Assembly: GCF_014203795.1 (NCBI RefSeq) | Contig: NZ_JACHJU010000004.1 | Span: 310,001 to 374,000, forward strand | Origin: Streptosporangium album | Lineage (GTDB): Bacteria > Actinomycetota > Actinomycetes > Streptosporangiales > Streptosporangiaceae | Length of the DNA stretch: 64,000 nucleotides | Direction: 5' to 3' | Part shown: one piece after another, positions 32,256 through 41,336 of the stretch | Layout of the letters: every line of letters starts with the position of its first letter | Position numbering within the stretch: the stretch's first letter is position 1 | Position numbers and translations under genes: made by a program | Notes under the pieces: generated by a model | Seen by the model: only the letters and a program-made list of their open reading frames with translations | Databases searched by the model: none | Told to the model about the DNA's origin: nothing

Positions 32256-34529
32256 CTACGGTTGGCTGACGTAGCCGGACAGATGTTTGGCGGTGAGGGA
32301 CGTGCCTGTGCCGACGAGTTCGGCGGGGGTACCGGCGAAGACGATCTGACCGCCCTCGTGGCCGGCTCCCGGGCCGAGGTCGATGATCCAGTCCGCGTGG
32401 GCCATCACGGCCTGGTGGTGCTCGACCACGATGACCGTGTTGCCTCCGTCGACAAGGCGGTCGAGCAGGGCGAGCAGCTGGTCCACGTCGGCGAGGTGCA
32501 GGCCGGTGGTCGGCTCGTCCAGGACGTAGGTCGTGCCGTTCTTCGCCATGTGGATGGCGAGCTTGAGCCGTTGCCGTTCACCGCCGGACAGCGTGGTGAG
32601 CGGCTGACCGAGGCCGAGATAGCCGAGACCCACCGCCACGAGGCGGTCGAGGATCATTCGGGCCTGACCGGTGGTGAAGAACTCGCGGGCCTCGGCCACC
32701 GACATGCCGAGAACCTCGCTGATGTTCCTGCCACGCAGCCGGTACGACAACACTTCCGGCGTGAACCGTTTCCCCTCACACTCCTCACACAACGACGCCA
32801 CCTCGGCCATCATGGCGAGGTCGGTGTAGATCACGCCGAGGCCCTTGCAGGCGAGGCAGGCGCCCTCGGAGTTGGCGCTGAACAGGCCGGGCTTCACACC
32901 GTTGGCCTTGGCGAACGCCGATCGGATCGGATCGAGCAGTCCCGTGTAGGTGGCCGGATTGCTCCGGCGGGAACCACGGATCGCCGACTGGTCGGCAACG
33001 ACCACGCCGTCCTGCCCGGCGACGTAACCGTGGATCAGAGAGCTCTTGCCGGACCCGGCGACACCGGTGACGACGGTGAGCACGCCCAGGGGAATGTCGA
33101 CGCTCACGTCCCGCAGGTTGTGCAGGGTGGCACCCCTGATCGCCAACTTCCCGTCGGGCCGGCGTACCTCCTCGCGCAGCCTCACGCGGTGGTCGAGGTA
33201 GCGACCGGTCAGGGTGTCGGACTTTCGCAGCCCGGCCAGGTCGCCGGCGAAGCAGATCCGGCCGCCCGCCGTGCCGGCACCGGGGCCGAGATCGACCACG
33301 TGGTCGGCGATCGCGATCGTCTCCGGCTTGTGCTCCACCACGAGCACCGTGTTGCCCTTGTCGCGCAACTGGAGCAGCAGATCGTTCATCCGCTGGATGT
33401 CGTGCGGATGCAGCCCGGCCGTGGGCTCGTCGAAGACGTAGGTGACGTCGGTCAGGCTCGAACCGAGGTGACGGACCATCTTCACACGCTGGGCCTCACC
33501 ACCGGACAACGTGGAGGACTCCCGGTCGAGGCTCAGATAACCGAGACCGATCTTGACCAGGGAGTCCAGTGTTCCGCGGAGGGTCTCCAGCATCGGCCCG
33601 ACGGAGTCGTTATGGATGCCCCGGACGAACTCGGCCAGATCGTCGATCTGCATGGCCGAACACTGTGCGATGGTATGGCCGTCGATCATGGAGGATCGGG
33701 CGGCCTCGTTCAGCCGGGAACCACCACAGGCGGGGCAGCCGGTGAGTTTGACCGCCCGGTCGGCGAACGCGCGCGCCTGGGGCTGCATCGACTCCCGGTC
33801 CTTGGCGAGGTAGAGCCGCCGGACCTTGGTGACGAGCCCTTCATAGGTGAGGTTGTTCGACCCGATTTTGAGCTTGGTGGCGGGCTTGTGGAGGAAGTCC
33901 TCCCACTGGGCGGGGGTGTAGTCCTTCAGTCTGAGGTCGGGGTCGAAGAGACCGGAGTGCGCCATCACCTGCCAGTACCAGGTGTCCACCGCGAATCCGG
34001 GGACCGTGATCGCCCCGTCGTTCAACGACAGCTCCATGTCGACCAGCTGGCCGACGTCGATCTCGGAGACCTTGCCGAGCCCCTCGCACTCCGGGCACAT
34101 GCCCTCGGCCCTGTTGAAGCTGAAGGCGAAGGGAGGGCCGACGTGAGGGCTGCCGATCCGGCTGAACATGATCCGCAGCATGGTGTGGGCGTCGGTGGCG
34201 GTGCCCACCGTGGAGCGGGAGTTCGCGCCCATCCGTTCCTGGTCGACGATGATCGCCGCGCTCAGGTTGCGCAGCGAGTCGACGTCCGGGCGGCCGAGAC
34301 TCGGCATGAAGTTCTGGAGGAAGGCCGTGTAGGTCTCGTCGATCAGCCGCCGCGACTCCGCGGCGATCGTGTCGAAGACGAGTGAGGACTTGCCGGAGCC
34401 GGAGACTCCGGTGAAGACGGTGAGTCGCCGCTTGGGGATGTCGAGGGAGACACCGGTCAGGTTGTTCTCCCTGGCACCGCGGACCTGGATGAGGTCATGG
34501 CTGTCCGCAGCGGTGTGATCCGATGACAT
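32256..34529 (-). CDS. UvrA-like ABC ATPase (drug-resistance type UvrA paralogue)
   Basis: A 757-residue tandem ABC ATPase. The first Walker A is GVSGSGKSS (41-49) and the second GVAGSGKSS in the C-terminal half; signatures LSGGEAQRV and LSGGERQRL are present. Zinc-finger cysteines occur in [16 protein letters not shown] and CLACKG/CEECEGK. It is shorter than repair UvrA (about 950) and matches the actinobacterial UvrA-like proteins found with antibiotic clusters, e.g. TioU. ATG 34529 begins the family start; ATG 34577 is possible. Divergent from a double-MerR regulator. Confidence 0.88.
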   Translation of the reverse strand: MSSDHTAADSHDLIQVRGARENNLTGVSLDIPKRRLTVFTGVSGSGKSSLVFDTIAAESRRLIDETYTAFLQNFMPSLGRPDVDSLRNLSAAIIVDQERMGANSRSTVGTATDAHTMLRIMFSRIGSPHVGPPFAFSFNRAEGMCPECEGLGKVSEIDVGQLVDMELSLNDGAITVPGFAVDTWYWQVMAHSGLFDPDLRLKDYTPAQWEDFLHKPATKLKIGSNNLTYEGLVTKVRRLYLAKDRESMQPQARAFADRAVKLTGCPACGGSRLNEAARSSMIDGHTIAQCSAMQIDDLAEFVRGIHNDSVGPMLETLRGTLDSLVKIGLGYLSLDRESSTLSGGEAQRVKMVRHLGSSLTDVTYVFDEPTAGLHPHDIQRMNDLLLQLRDKGNTVLVVEHKPETIAIADHVVDLGPGAGTAGGRICFAGDLAGLRKSDTLTGRYLDHRVRLREEVRRPDGKLAIRGATLHNLRDVSVDIPLGVLTVVTGVAGSGKSSLIHGYVAGQDGVVVADQSAIRGSRRSNPATYTGLLDPIRSAFAKANGVKPGLFSANSEGACLACKGLGVIYTDLAMMAEVASLCEECEGKRFTPEVLSYRLRGRNISEVLGMSVAEAREFFTTGQARMILDRLVAVGLGYLGLGQPLTTLSGGERQRLKLAIHMAKNGTTYVLDEPTTGLHLADVDQLLALLDRLVDGGNTVIVVEHHQAVMAHADWIIDLGPGAGHEGGQIVFAGTPAELVGTGTSLTAKHLSGYVSQP

Positions 34530-34700
34530 TTTCCGAGCGAGCGCTCCTGAGCTGTTACCGCTGTTGCCAACGTTCATGCCTTTAATCATTTCATTGAAGC
34601 ACCAGATGAAGACTTTTCCCGTTTCCAGTTGCTTATGCTGGGGATCTATGCGCGTAACCTTCAACCCGACGGTGAACCCTGTAGCCGGGAAGACGGACCA

Positions 34701-35489
34701 ATGAGCCGCGAGGAAGCGGGCCTCCGCCCCATCGACCTGGCACGGATGGCAGGCATCTCCACCCAACAGATCCGCAACTACGCGGACGCCGGTATCCTGC
34801 CTCCGACCTCACGGTCCCCCGCCGGTTACCGCAGGTTCGACGCCGGACACCGCCGGGCCCTGTTCACCTACCGAGCCCTCGCGAAGGGATACGGGTGGGA
34901 CACCGCCCGAGCGATCATGCAGGCCGCTCATGCCGGAGACCTCCCTCTGGCGCTCTCCCTCATGGACGCCGGCCATGCCGTGCTGCATGAACAACGTCTC
35001 TCTCTCAAGGCGGCGGGCGAAGCGCTCGAAGCGGTCGCAGAGCAGAACCCGGAGACCTCGGGACCGACGCGGTCAGGCATGCGTATCGGAGAAATGGCCG
35101 CCCACCTCGGTGTGCGCGCATCCGCCCTGCGTGTATGGGAATCCGTCGGCCTCCTGACCCCACAGCGTGATCAAGACACCAAGTACCGCTGGTTCGGTTC
35201 AGCAGACATCCGAGACGCGCGAATGGTCAACATGCTCCGGCAGGGCCGCTATCCCCTGCCCCAGATCAAGCTCATCCTCGACGGCCTCCGCAGGACGGGC
35301 AGCAGCGACGCACTCCGCGCAGCCATCGCACAACGTCAGGCGGAACTGACACAACGGGCAACGGCCATGCTCGAGGGTTCCAGCCGCCTGCACCACTACG
35401 TCACGGACGGAGAGCCGGCCTCCGGCGACGGAGACGCGGTCGCGCCACGTCGTGATACTCGGAGCCGTACGCGACGGACTGAGCGGTGA
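34701..35489 (+). CDS. TioE-like regulator with two MerR helix-turn-helix domains
   Basis: A 262-residue regulator with duplicated MerR heads. The first, residues about 9-75, reads LRPIDLARMAGISTQQIRNY ... AGILPPTSRSPAGYRRF; the second, about 125-190, reads MRIGEMAAHLGVRASALRVW ... VGLLTPQRD. A short arginine-rich tail follows. This double head is the layout of TioE-family regulators, whose genes neighbour UvrA-like resistance genes. ATG 34701 follows GGGAAG. It is divergent from the UvrA paralogue 172 nt away, so it likely senses a DNA-binding drug and controls that gene. Confidence 0.85.
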   Translation: MSREEAGLRPIDLARMAGISTQQIRNYADAGILPPTSRSPAGYRRFDAGHRRALFTYRALAKGYGWDTARAIMQAAHAGDLPLALSLMDAGHAVLHEQRLSLKAAGEALEAVAEQNPETSGPTRSGMRIGEMAAHLGVRASALRVWESVGLLTPQRDQDTKYRWFGSADIRDARMVNMLRQGRYPLPQIKLILDGLRRTGSSDALRAAIAQRQAELTQRATAMLEGSSRLHHYVTDGEPASGDGDAVAPRRDTRSRTRRTER

Positions 35490-35533
35490 AGTCCTCGCCA
35501 GGCGACGACCTCGCGGGAGAAAAAGGGGAAGAC

Positions 35534-35866
35534 CTACCCGCGCGGCGCGTACATGATGACGGCGACCCCGATGAGGCAGATGGCGGCACCCGCCAGATCC
35601 CACCGATCGGGGCGGAACCCGTCGGCGACCATCCCCCAGGCGAGGGATCCGGCGACGAAGACCCCACCGTAAGCGGCGAGGATACGGCCGAAGCCGGCGT
35701 CGGGCTGCAGAGTGGCGACGAACCCGTACAGACCCAGGGCGACGATGCCCGCGCCGATCCACCACGCGCCGCGGTGCTCGCGCACGCCCTGCCAGATCAG
35801 CCAGGCGCCACCGATCTCGGCGAGCGCCGCCACGACGAACAGAACAAGGGACCGCACAACCGTCAT
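35534..35866 (-). CDS. YnfA family small membrane protein
   Basis: A 110-residue protein with four hydrophobic helices: [20 protein letters not shown], the [15 protein letters not shown] helix with the conserved FGR that follows, [14 protein letters not shown], and a last helix ending VIMYAPRG. All are family hallmarks (E in AAEIGGAWL). YnfA proteins resemble small multidrug-resistance transporters. ATG 35866 starts immediately before helix 1. Convergent with the TioE-like gene. Confidence 0.92.
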   Translation of the reverse strand: MTVVRSLVLFVVAALAEIGGAWLIWQGVREHRGAWWIGAGIVALGLYGFVATLQPDAGFGRILAAYGGVFVAGSLAWGMVADGFRPDRWDLAGAAICLIGVAVIMYAPRG

Positions 35867-35986
35867 GATCAAGACGGTACCGGTCGCCGGTGTCGTGTCA
35901 CGAGGCGGACTTACCACGGCCACCGCCGGTGTCGCAGGAGCATCGGGCGGACCCGGACGGCACGGCCAGGCCACTGCGCAGCCCGC

Positions 35987-36340
35987 TCACAACGCGCCGG
36001 CCAGACTGGCCGCGCGGGCGGCCAGCGCGTCCACCACCCCGATGTGCCGGGCGTCCGCGGCGACCTCCAACCACAGCCGGCCGCCGGTCACGGTCAGAGT
36101 GAAGGTGAAGAAAGAGCAGCAACCCGTTTCCCGCGCCATCAGCTCCGCCGTCCGGCCGGCCGTCTGCGCGTCGGCTTCCAGTTCCAGGCGTACCCGGCCC
36201 GGCTCCACCCTGTCGACCCCTCGCACCGCCTCGGCGAACAGTGCGTCGAACTCCGCCAGCCGCAGCGGCTGTTCGGCCGTCGGCAGCGTGCACGCCTGCG
36301 GCACCCACACCTCTGCCTCAGCGATCTCGTTCAGCTCCAT
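35987..36340 (-). CDS. Conserved actinobacterial small protein with ETGCCSF motif
   Basis: A 117-residue soluble alpha/beta protein. It starts MELNEIAEAEVWVPQACTLP, and the centre has MARETGCCSFFTFTL, a recurrent motif in short actinobacterial proteins that I recognise by pattern but cannot name. The paired cysteines suggest metal or thiol chemistry; function is unknown. The IS200/IS605 element ends at 36350, only 10 nt upstream of this start codon, so the gene has probably lost its native promoter and ribosome site. Confidence 0.7.
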   Translation of the reverse strand: MELNEIAEAEVWVPQACTLPTAEQPLRLAEFDALFAEAVRGVDRVEPGRVRLELEADAQTAGRTAELMARETGCCSFFTFTLTVTGGRLWLEVAADARHIGVVDALAARAASLAGAL

Positions 36341-36349
36341 ACCCTGACG

Positions 36350-36480
36350 TTGACCTGCTCCCTGCCCTGAAGGACGGGGATTCCCGTGCCGCTTAAGCGG
36401 CAGCCCGCGGCACGCCGCGAGCTATGGAACGGGGTGCTTGACGCTTCACCGACCCGGGCAACCCCGAGTCTCCACGCCCT
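36350..36480 (-). ncRNA. Candidate omega/reRNA overlapping the tnpB 3' end
   Basis: TnpB nucleases use an RNA made from the 3' end of tnpB and the element's right end. Here that is the minus-strand stretch through the hairpins CTGCCGCTTAAGCGGCA and CCGTCCTTCAGGGC up to the GTCAA end at 36350. The guide would then be the minus-strand bases from 36349 downward (CGTCAGGGTATGGAGC). Inferred from family knowledge and position; the 5' limit is a guess. Confidence 0.4.
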
Positions 36481-37715
36481 GAGACGACCGGCCCGGCCGC
36501 CTGCCCTCTGGCCTTGATGCATTTTGCGGCGTTCACATCAGCGTGCTCGGTATACCCGCAGGCGGTGCAACGGAAGAGGGCTTGGCTCTCACGACTCTTC
36601 GCGTCCACCTTCCCGCAGGCCGGAGCCGAGCACGTCTGGGACGTGTAGGCAGCAGGGACCTTACCGATGACGCTGCCGGTACAGCGCGCCTTGGACCGCA
36701 ACGCGACTTCCAGCCCATACCAGCCCTTATCCAAGATCGCCTTATTGAGGCCAGACTTTTGAGCGACCCGCGAACCCGGCTCCTCGATCGTGCCGGACGC
36801 CGAGGCGGTCATGCCACGGACGCCCAGATCCTCCAAGACGATGTGCCCGTAGTCGCGGGTGAGCCGGTGCGCGCTCTGGGCGTTGAAGTCCGCCCGGCGC
36901 CACCGAACCCGCCGCATGATCTCCCCCACCTCACCGGCCACCACCTTGCGCCGGGCCGAGCCCTTCTTCGTACGGGCCAACCGGCGTTGCAGCCGCAGAC
37001 ACCGCTCCGCCTCACCGGCCGACAGGTAGCCCAGATCGGCCTCGCGGTCGGCCTTCTCCTCCTTCGGGGGCACCGGCGAGGACACGCCGGACTCGCCGGC
37101 ATGGCGGCGGTCGAAGAACTCCCCGCCGGAGGTGACGGCAGCCGTCACCACCCCCCGGTCCACCCCCGCCACCCGGTCGGGGCGTGCATGCCCCTCCATT
37201 TGAGTGATGCCGTCGTCGACCAGGAACGACACGAACCAGTGCTTACCGTCGCGCGAGATGGTCGCGGACTTCACGCTCTCGCCCAGCGGGCGCGACAGAC
37301 GGAACCTCACCCACCCGAACTTGGGCAGGAACACTCGCCCCCACTTGCGGTTGATCTTCTCGACCGGGATGTGCTTGGCGGTCGGGAACCGAAACGACGG
37401 CGTCCACTTCGCCTTGCTCTTCCAGCGGACCTTCCAGGTGCCGTGCCTGCGGCACGCCTCGTCCAGGTCCTTGAGCGTCTGCTGGATGACCTGGGCGGGA
37501 GCGTCGGCCAGCCAGATGAACTCGCCCTTGGCGTCGGCGAGTTGCCCGCACTGCCCGGCGTAGCCGATGAAAGCGCCCCTGCGCCGATAGGCGCGACGCT
37601 GTTCCAGGCCGGTGTTCCACACCGACCGGCAGATCCCGGCCACCCGCTCGGCGAACAGCTTCTGCCCGAAGTCCAACTCCAGCCGGTACTTACGCCCCGT
37701 CAGTATGCGAAACAC
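36393..37715 (-). CDS. tnpB: TnpB RNA-guided endonuclease (IS200/IS605 OrfB)
   Basis: A 440-residue TnpB with all catalytic parts: RuvC-I Asp in VAGVDRGVVT, RuvC-II Glu in HIVLEDLGVRG, the four-Cys zinc finger (TCSAPACGK ... FRCTACG) and RuvC-III Asp in TEHADVNAAK. TnpB is guided by the element's own RNA to cut the donor site. Length is normal (about 400-450). The listed GTG at 37715 overlaps a strong AAGGGAGG site, so translation may start a few codons later (a CTG is the nearest candidate). Confidence 0.9.
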   Translation of the reverse strand: MFRILTGRKYRLELDFGQKLFAERVAGICRSVWNTGLEQRRAYRRRGAFIGYAGQCGQLADAKGEFIWLADAPAQVIQQTLKDLDEACRRHGTWKVRWKSKAKWTPSFRFPTAKHIPVEKINRKWGRVFLPKFGWVRFRLSRPLGESVKSATISRDGKHWFVSFLVDDGITQMEGHARPDRVAGVDRGVVTAAVTSGGEFFDRRHAGESGVSSPVPPKEEKADREADLGYLSAGEAERCLRLQRRLARTKKGSARRKVVAGEVGEIMRRVRWRRADFNAQSAHRLTRDYGHIVLEDLGVRGMTASASGTIEEPGSRVAQKSGLNKAILDKGWYGLEVALRSKARCTGSVIGKVPAAYTSQTCSAPACGKVDAKSRESQALFRCTACGYTEHADVNAAKCIKARGQAAGPVVSGRGDSGLPGSVKRQAPRSIARGVPRAAA

Positions 37716-37773
37716 CTCCCTTGCCCCACCTGTCGCTCACATCTCACAGACTCGAACACATTAGCTCTGGTCT

Positions 37774-38190
37774 ATGACTCAGGAAGCCGAATACCGGCGC
37801 GGTAGACATGTGGTTTCCGCGATGCATGCCCATCTGGTCTTCGTGACCAAATATCGCAGGAACGTCTTCGACGACGAGATGCTGCGCCGCTGCGAAGAAA
37901 TCATGATCGAGGTGTGCGACGGCTTCGAGGCCGAGCTACGCGAGTTCAACGGCGAAGACGATCACATCCACCTGCTGGTCCACTACCCGCCCAAAGTCGC
38001 CATCAGCAAACTGGTCAACTCGTTGAAGGGCGTGTCCTCGCACTACCTACGCAAGGAGTTCACCGGCCGGGTCAACCGCGCCGTCATGCACGGCCACTTT
38101 TGGTCCCCCAGCTACTTCGCCGCCTCCTGTGGCGGAGCTCCGCTGACCATCATCAAGGCCTACATCGAACAGCAACGCCGCCCAGCCTGA
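37774..38190 (+). CDS. tnpA: IS200/IS605-family TnpA, Y1 HUH transposase
   Basis: A 138-residue HUH transposase: the metal-binding HUH pair is HIHLLVHYPP at about residue 70, and the catalytic Tyr is in IIKAYIEQQ near the C-terminus. It starts MTQEAEYRRGRHVV, a normal family start, and is full length. It excises and inserts single-stranded DNA at hairpin ends. Divergent from tnpB by 58 nt. Confidence 0.92.
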   Translation: MTQEAEYRRGRHVVSAMHAHLVFVTKYRRNVFDDEMLRRCEEIMIEVCDGFEAELREFNGEDDHIHLLVHYPPKVAISKLVNSLKGVSSHYLRKEFTGRVNRAVMHGHFWSPSYFAASCGGAPLTIIKAYIEQQRRPA

Positions 38191-38381
38191 CGTTCTGGGT
38201 CCGCGCTTCGCGCTCCGGGATGTCCCGCCTGACGGCGGGCCATCCCCTGACGGGGACCGCATTCATCCCCGGCCCGAAGGCCGAGGCTTTTGCGGACCAT
38301 CGGTAAACCCGTACCCAGGTACCGGATGCAACCCCTGAGCGCTCGTGCGCACTCCCACGGGGCGGCCTCCGGCGGCAGGCC

Positions 38382-38423
38382 ATTATATGAGCGGCGTTAT
38401 ATTAGTGGTGTTATATTAGCGCT
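38382..38423 (+). promoter_or_regulatory. Three tandem 14-bp AT-rich repeats abutting the marR start
   Basis: Units begin at 38382, 38396 and 38410: ATTATATGAGCGGC, GTTATATTAGTGGT and GTTATATTAGCGCT. The last unit ends directly before the MarR ATG at 38424. Each carries TATAT(T/G)A, so one may be the -10 box of a leaderless or short-leader promoter and the array could bind the MarR protein co-operatively. The array is conspicuous in otherwise GC-rich DNA. Confidence 0.65.
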
Positions 38424-38957
38424 ATGACATCATCGGACCCCACTGCGACACCCGGACGGTGGCAGGCGCTCCGCGTCCTGCAGGCCGCCTTGGACGCCCA
38501 GATCGAATCCGTGTACACCGAGCGAGGCATCGAGGGAGTCCGCTCCCGGTTCGCCTATCCCTTGATCCGTCTCGCGCATACCGGGCCGCTGACGATCCGT
38601 GAGCTGGCGGATTCGCTTGACCGCTCACACTCCGCGATAAGCCAGACCCTCACAGCGATGCGGCGTGAGGGCCTGGTCGATTCCGAGCTCGGCACCGACG
38701 CCCGCACGCGCCGCATCACCTTGACTGATCGCAGCCGTGCTCTCATCCCCTTCCTCGAGGCCGAGTGGCGCGCGACCGAGGCCGCCGTCGCCGAGCTCGA
38801 CGACGAGATCCCCCACGCGCTCAGCGCTGTCGTCACCGAGCTGGAGCGTGCTCTGGAACGGCGGTCCATGCGGGACCGGATCATCGCCCATCTCGATGAG
38901 CCTCATGCCGACCAGGCGCCCACGGCTACGTCCACGCCGACGGATCCGCGTTCATGA
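38424..38957 (+). CDS. MarR family transcriptional regulator
   Basis: A 177-residue winged-helix regulator: recognition region TIRELADSLDRSHSAISQTL, then MRREGLVDSELGTDARTRRI (the wing with DxRxR), and a C-terminal dimerisation helix. It lies directly behind three 14-bp repeats, so it is likely autoregulated. Its stop overlaps the start of the MFS gene (ATGA), giving a coupled regulator-exporter operon. Confidence 0.9.
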   Translation: MTSSDPTATPGRWQALRVLQAALDAQIESVYTERGIEGVRSRFAYPLIRLAHTGPLTIRELADSLDRSHSAISQTLTAMRREGLVDSELGTDARTRRITLTDRSRALIPFLEAEWRATEAAVAELDDEIPHALSAVVTELERALERRSMRDRIIAHLDEPHADQAPTATSTPTDPRS

Positions 38958-40285
38958 CCTGGCGCGAGCGGCTGATCGACATCCGTCCCCTCCGCACCAA
39001 CCGGCCGTTCCGCGACCTGTGGACGGGGTCCTCCCTCGCCTCGATCGGTCAGCAGATCGCCACCGTCGCCGTCCTGCTGCAGGTCTGGGACCTCACGCGC
39101 AGCACGCTCTGGACCGGCGCCATCGGCCTTGCGACAGCCGTGCCGCTGCTCCTCCTCGGACTGGTCGGCGGATCGCTGGCCGACTCCCTCGACCGCAGGG
39201 CCCTCGTCCGTGCCACCACCGTGGGCCAGGTCCTGGCAGCCGTAGCCCTCCTGGCGCAAGCCGTCGCGGGCAACCGGTCCGTCCTGCTACTGCTCACCCT
39301 GGTCGCTGTGCAGTCCGGTTGCGCGGCGCTCGGAGCCCCGGCGCGGCGCACCTTCCCCGTCCGGTTGCTCCCCGCCGACCAGGTCGCCGCCGGGCTCGCC
39401 CTGCAGAACGTCGCCTTCCAGGTCTCCATGCTCGTCGGGCCCGCACTCGCCGGCATCATGCTCGCACAGTGGCACTACCCCGCCGCGTACGCGTTCCAAG
39501 CCCTTGCCGGCATCGCCTCGCTGATCGCCGTGATCCGATTACCCCCGATGCCCGCCCTGCGCACCGGCGACGACCGGCAGCCCGCGCGCGGCACCCGTCG
39601 AAGCCGCGGTTCAACCCCAGGAGGCTGGCGGATCATCCTTCAGCGCCCCACCCTGTGGGGCTCCTTCGCGACCGATCTCGCCTCCACCGTCCTGGCCATG
39701 CCGATCGCGCTCTTCCCTCTGATCAACGAGATCCGCTTCGGGGGCGCCCCCCAGACCCTCGGGCTCTTTCTGTCCGCGATCGCGGTCGGCGGGCTCAGCG
39801 CCGGTCTGCTCTCCGGGACCGTCACCCGACTACGCCGCAGCGGCCTCATCCAGCTCCTCGCAGCCACGGTGTGGGGTCTCGCCCTGGCCGGCTTCGGCCT
39901 GGCCGGGCCCCTCTGGCTCGCCCTCGGCTGTCTCGCGATCGCCGGCGCGGCCGACACCGTCTCCGTGATCACCCGAGGCGCACTGGTCCAGCTTGAGGCA
40001 CCCGACCACTACCGCGGGCGTGTCTCCTCGGTCGAGCACGTCATCGGCGTCGCCGGCCCCGAGGTCGGCAACTTCCGTGGAGGACTTCTCGCCTCCCTCA
40101 CGTCCGCACCCACATCACTCCTCGTGGGCGGTCTGGCGGCAGCGTTCACCGTTGTCGCCGTCGGCCTGACCAACCGTCCGTTGCGCGACTACCGCACCCC
40201 GTCTGAGGACGGACACTCGCCACCACCCGAATCGCCTACGGCGGCTCCCGCACCGGCGACGGCCGTCGCCAACGGACCACGGTGA
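38954..40285 (+). CDS. MFS transporter, EntS-like (DHA3)
   Basis: A 443-residue exporter with about twelve helices, starting with LRTNRPFRDLWTGSSLASIG, the family start seen in EntS/MefA-type carriers; motif A-like DSLDRRALVRAT follows helix 2. The C-terminus is a Pro/Ala-rich tail. Coupled to the MarR gene by an ATGA overlap, so it should be inducible through that regulator. Substrates of relatives are siderophores or macrolides; unknown here. Confidence 0.88.
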   Translation: MTWRERLIDIRPLRTNRPFRDLWTGSSLASIGQQIATVAVLLQVWDLTRSTLWTGAIGLATAVPLLLLGLVGGSLADSLDRRALVRATTVGQVLAAVALLAQAVAGNRSVLLLLTLVAVQSGCAALGAPARRTFPVRLLPADQVAAGLALQNVAFQVSMLVGPALAGIMLAQWHYPAAYAFQALAGIASLIAVIRLPPMPALRTGDDRQPARGTRRSRGSTPGGWRIILQRPTLWGSFATDLASTVLAMPIALFPLINEIRFGGAPQTLGLFLSAIAVGGLSAGLLSGTVTRLRRSGLIQLLAATVWGLALAGFGLAGPLWLALGCLAIAGAADTVSVITRGALVQLEAPDHYRGRVSSVEHVIGVAGPEVGNFRGGLLASLTSAPTSLLVGGLAAAFTVVAVGLTNRPLRDYRTPSEDGHSPPPESPTAAPAPATAVANGPR

Positions 40286-40347
40286 ACCAGCGGCCCCTCC
40301 TCACCTGATCGGGCCCTGTCGCCGTCATGCGCTGAAAGGCGTTCCCG

Positions 40348-41238
40348 CTAACCGGGGTCGGGCCTGGTGAAAGCCCGCCGGCTGTGCACGAGCAACTCAC
40401 GCATCCCGGGGCTGTGCGCGCCCTTCCAGACCAGGGCGAGCAGGGCGGGTGTTTCGACGTCGTCGATGGTGAGGGCGGTGAGCCGGTCGCGGTGGTGCGC
40501 GGCCATCGAGTCGCTGAGGATCGCGACGGCGAGCCCGCGGGCGGCGAGGTCGGCGATGGCGTCCGCGGCGCTGGCCTGCAGTGCGATCACCGGCTGGAGG
40601 CTCTGTGCCGCGCACGCCTGGTCGAATACCGTGCGCAGGCCGGTGCCGGGTGGCATGCACACGATCGGGTGGGCGCCCAGGTCGCGCAGGGTGACCCGCC
40701 GCTGCTTCGCCAGGGGATGCGCGGCCGGGACCGCCGCGACGAGCCGCTCACTGATGATCGTCAGCGCGTCCAGCCCGTCGGGGGTGGCGGTCGCGGTCCC
40801 GACGAGAGCCAGGTCGATGATGCCGGCGCGCACCCCCTCGACGAGCCGGTCGGAGTTGTCCTCCACCAGCGAGATCTCCACACCGGGATGCGCCCGGTGG
40901 AACGCGGCGAGGGCGTCGAACAGCGGCGTGACGGTGCAGCCGGTGACCATCCCGACCGTGAGCCGGCCCCGGATCAGGTCGGTCACCTCACCCACCGCCT
41001 GGCTGACCGCCCTGGCCGCGGCGAGCGCGGCGCGGGCGTGTTCGAGCGCGGCCTTTCCCGCGACGGTGAGGGTGGCGGTGCGCGCCGACCGATCGAACAG
41101 CTCGGCTCCGAGTTCACGCTCCAGCCGGCGGATCTGGGCACTGACGCCGGACTGGCTGATGTGCACCCGCTCGGCCGCCCGGGTGAAGTTCCGCTCCTCG
41201 GCGACCGCGACGAAGTACTCCAGCTGCCTCAGTTCCAT
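40348..41238 (-). CDS. LysR family transcriptional regulator
   Basis: A 296-residue complete LysR protein: MELRQLEYFVAVAEERNFTR, then the recognition helix HISQSGVSAQIRRLERELGA, linker helix, and a two-lobed effector domain (LTVGMVTGCTVTPLFDAL ... GAHPIVCMPPGTGL). Divergent from the small NTF2-like gene at 41337 with about 100 nt between them, which it most probably regulates. Convergent with the MFS gene. Confidence 0.92.
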   Translation of the reverse strand: MELRQLEYFVAVAEERNFTRAAERVHISQSGVSAQIRRLERELGAELFDRSARTATLTVAGKAALEHARAALAAARAVSQAVGEVTDLIRGRLTVGMVTGCTVTPLFDALAAFHRAHPGVEISLVEDNSDRLVEGVRAGIIDLALVGTATATPDGLDALTIISERLVAAVPAAHPLAKQRRVTLRDLGAHPIVCMPPGTGLRTVFDQACAAQSLQPVIALQASAADAIADLAARGLAVAILSDSMAAHHRDRLTALTIDDVETPALLALVWKGAHSPGMRELLVHSRRAFTRPDPG

Positions 41239-41336
41239 AACTAGGGATTCTAGCTTTCAGTAGATCCATCTGTTGGACTTCTGATCAGAATGCGGCCAGG
41301 CTGGGAAGCAGTGAAGCCCGACGTCAGGAGGAACAC

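Larger units (their letters stand above)
36350..38310. mobile_element. IS200/IS605-family element with tnpA and tnpB, apparently intact
   Basis: Divergent tnpB (minus) and tnpA (plus) are flanked by hairpin-rich ends. The right end on the minus strand carries GAATCCCCGTCCTTCAGGGC and finishes GTCAA at 36350, the typical family ending. The left end beyond tnpA has several small hairpins (e.g. CCCGCC/GGCGGG near 38230 and GGCC/GGCC near 38275); its exact limit is not visible. As expected for single-strand transposition, there are no long terminal inverted repeats. The element sits just before the gene at 35987-36340. Confidence 0.82.

Noticed and set aside
32262-34385. 707-codon plus-strand frame opposite the UvrA-like gene
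   Set aside because: Antisense shadow; the opposite strand has complete Walker and signature motifs and normal family length.
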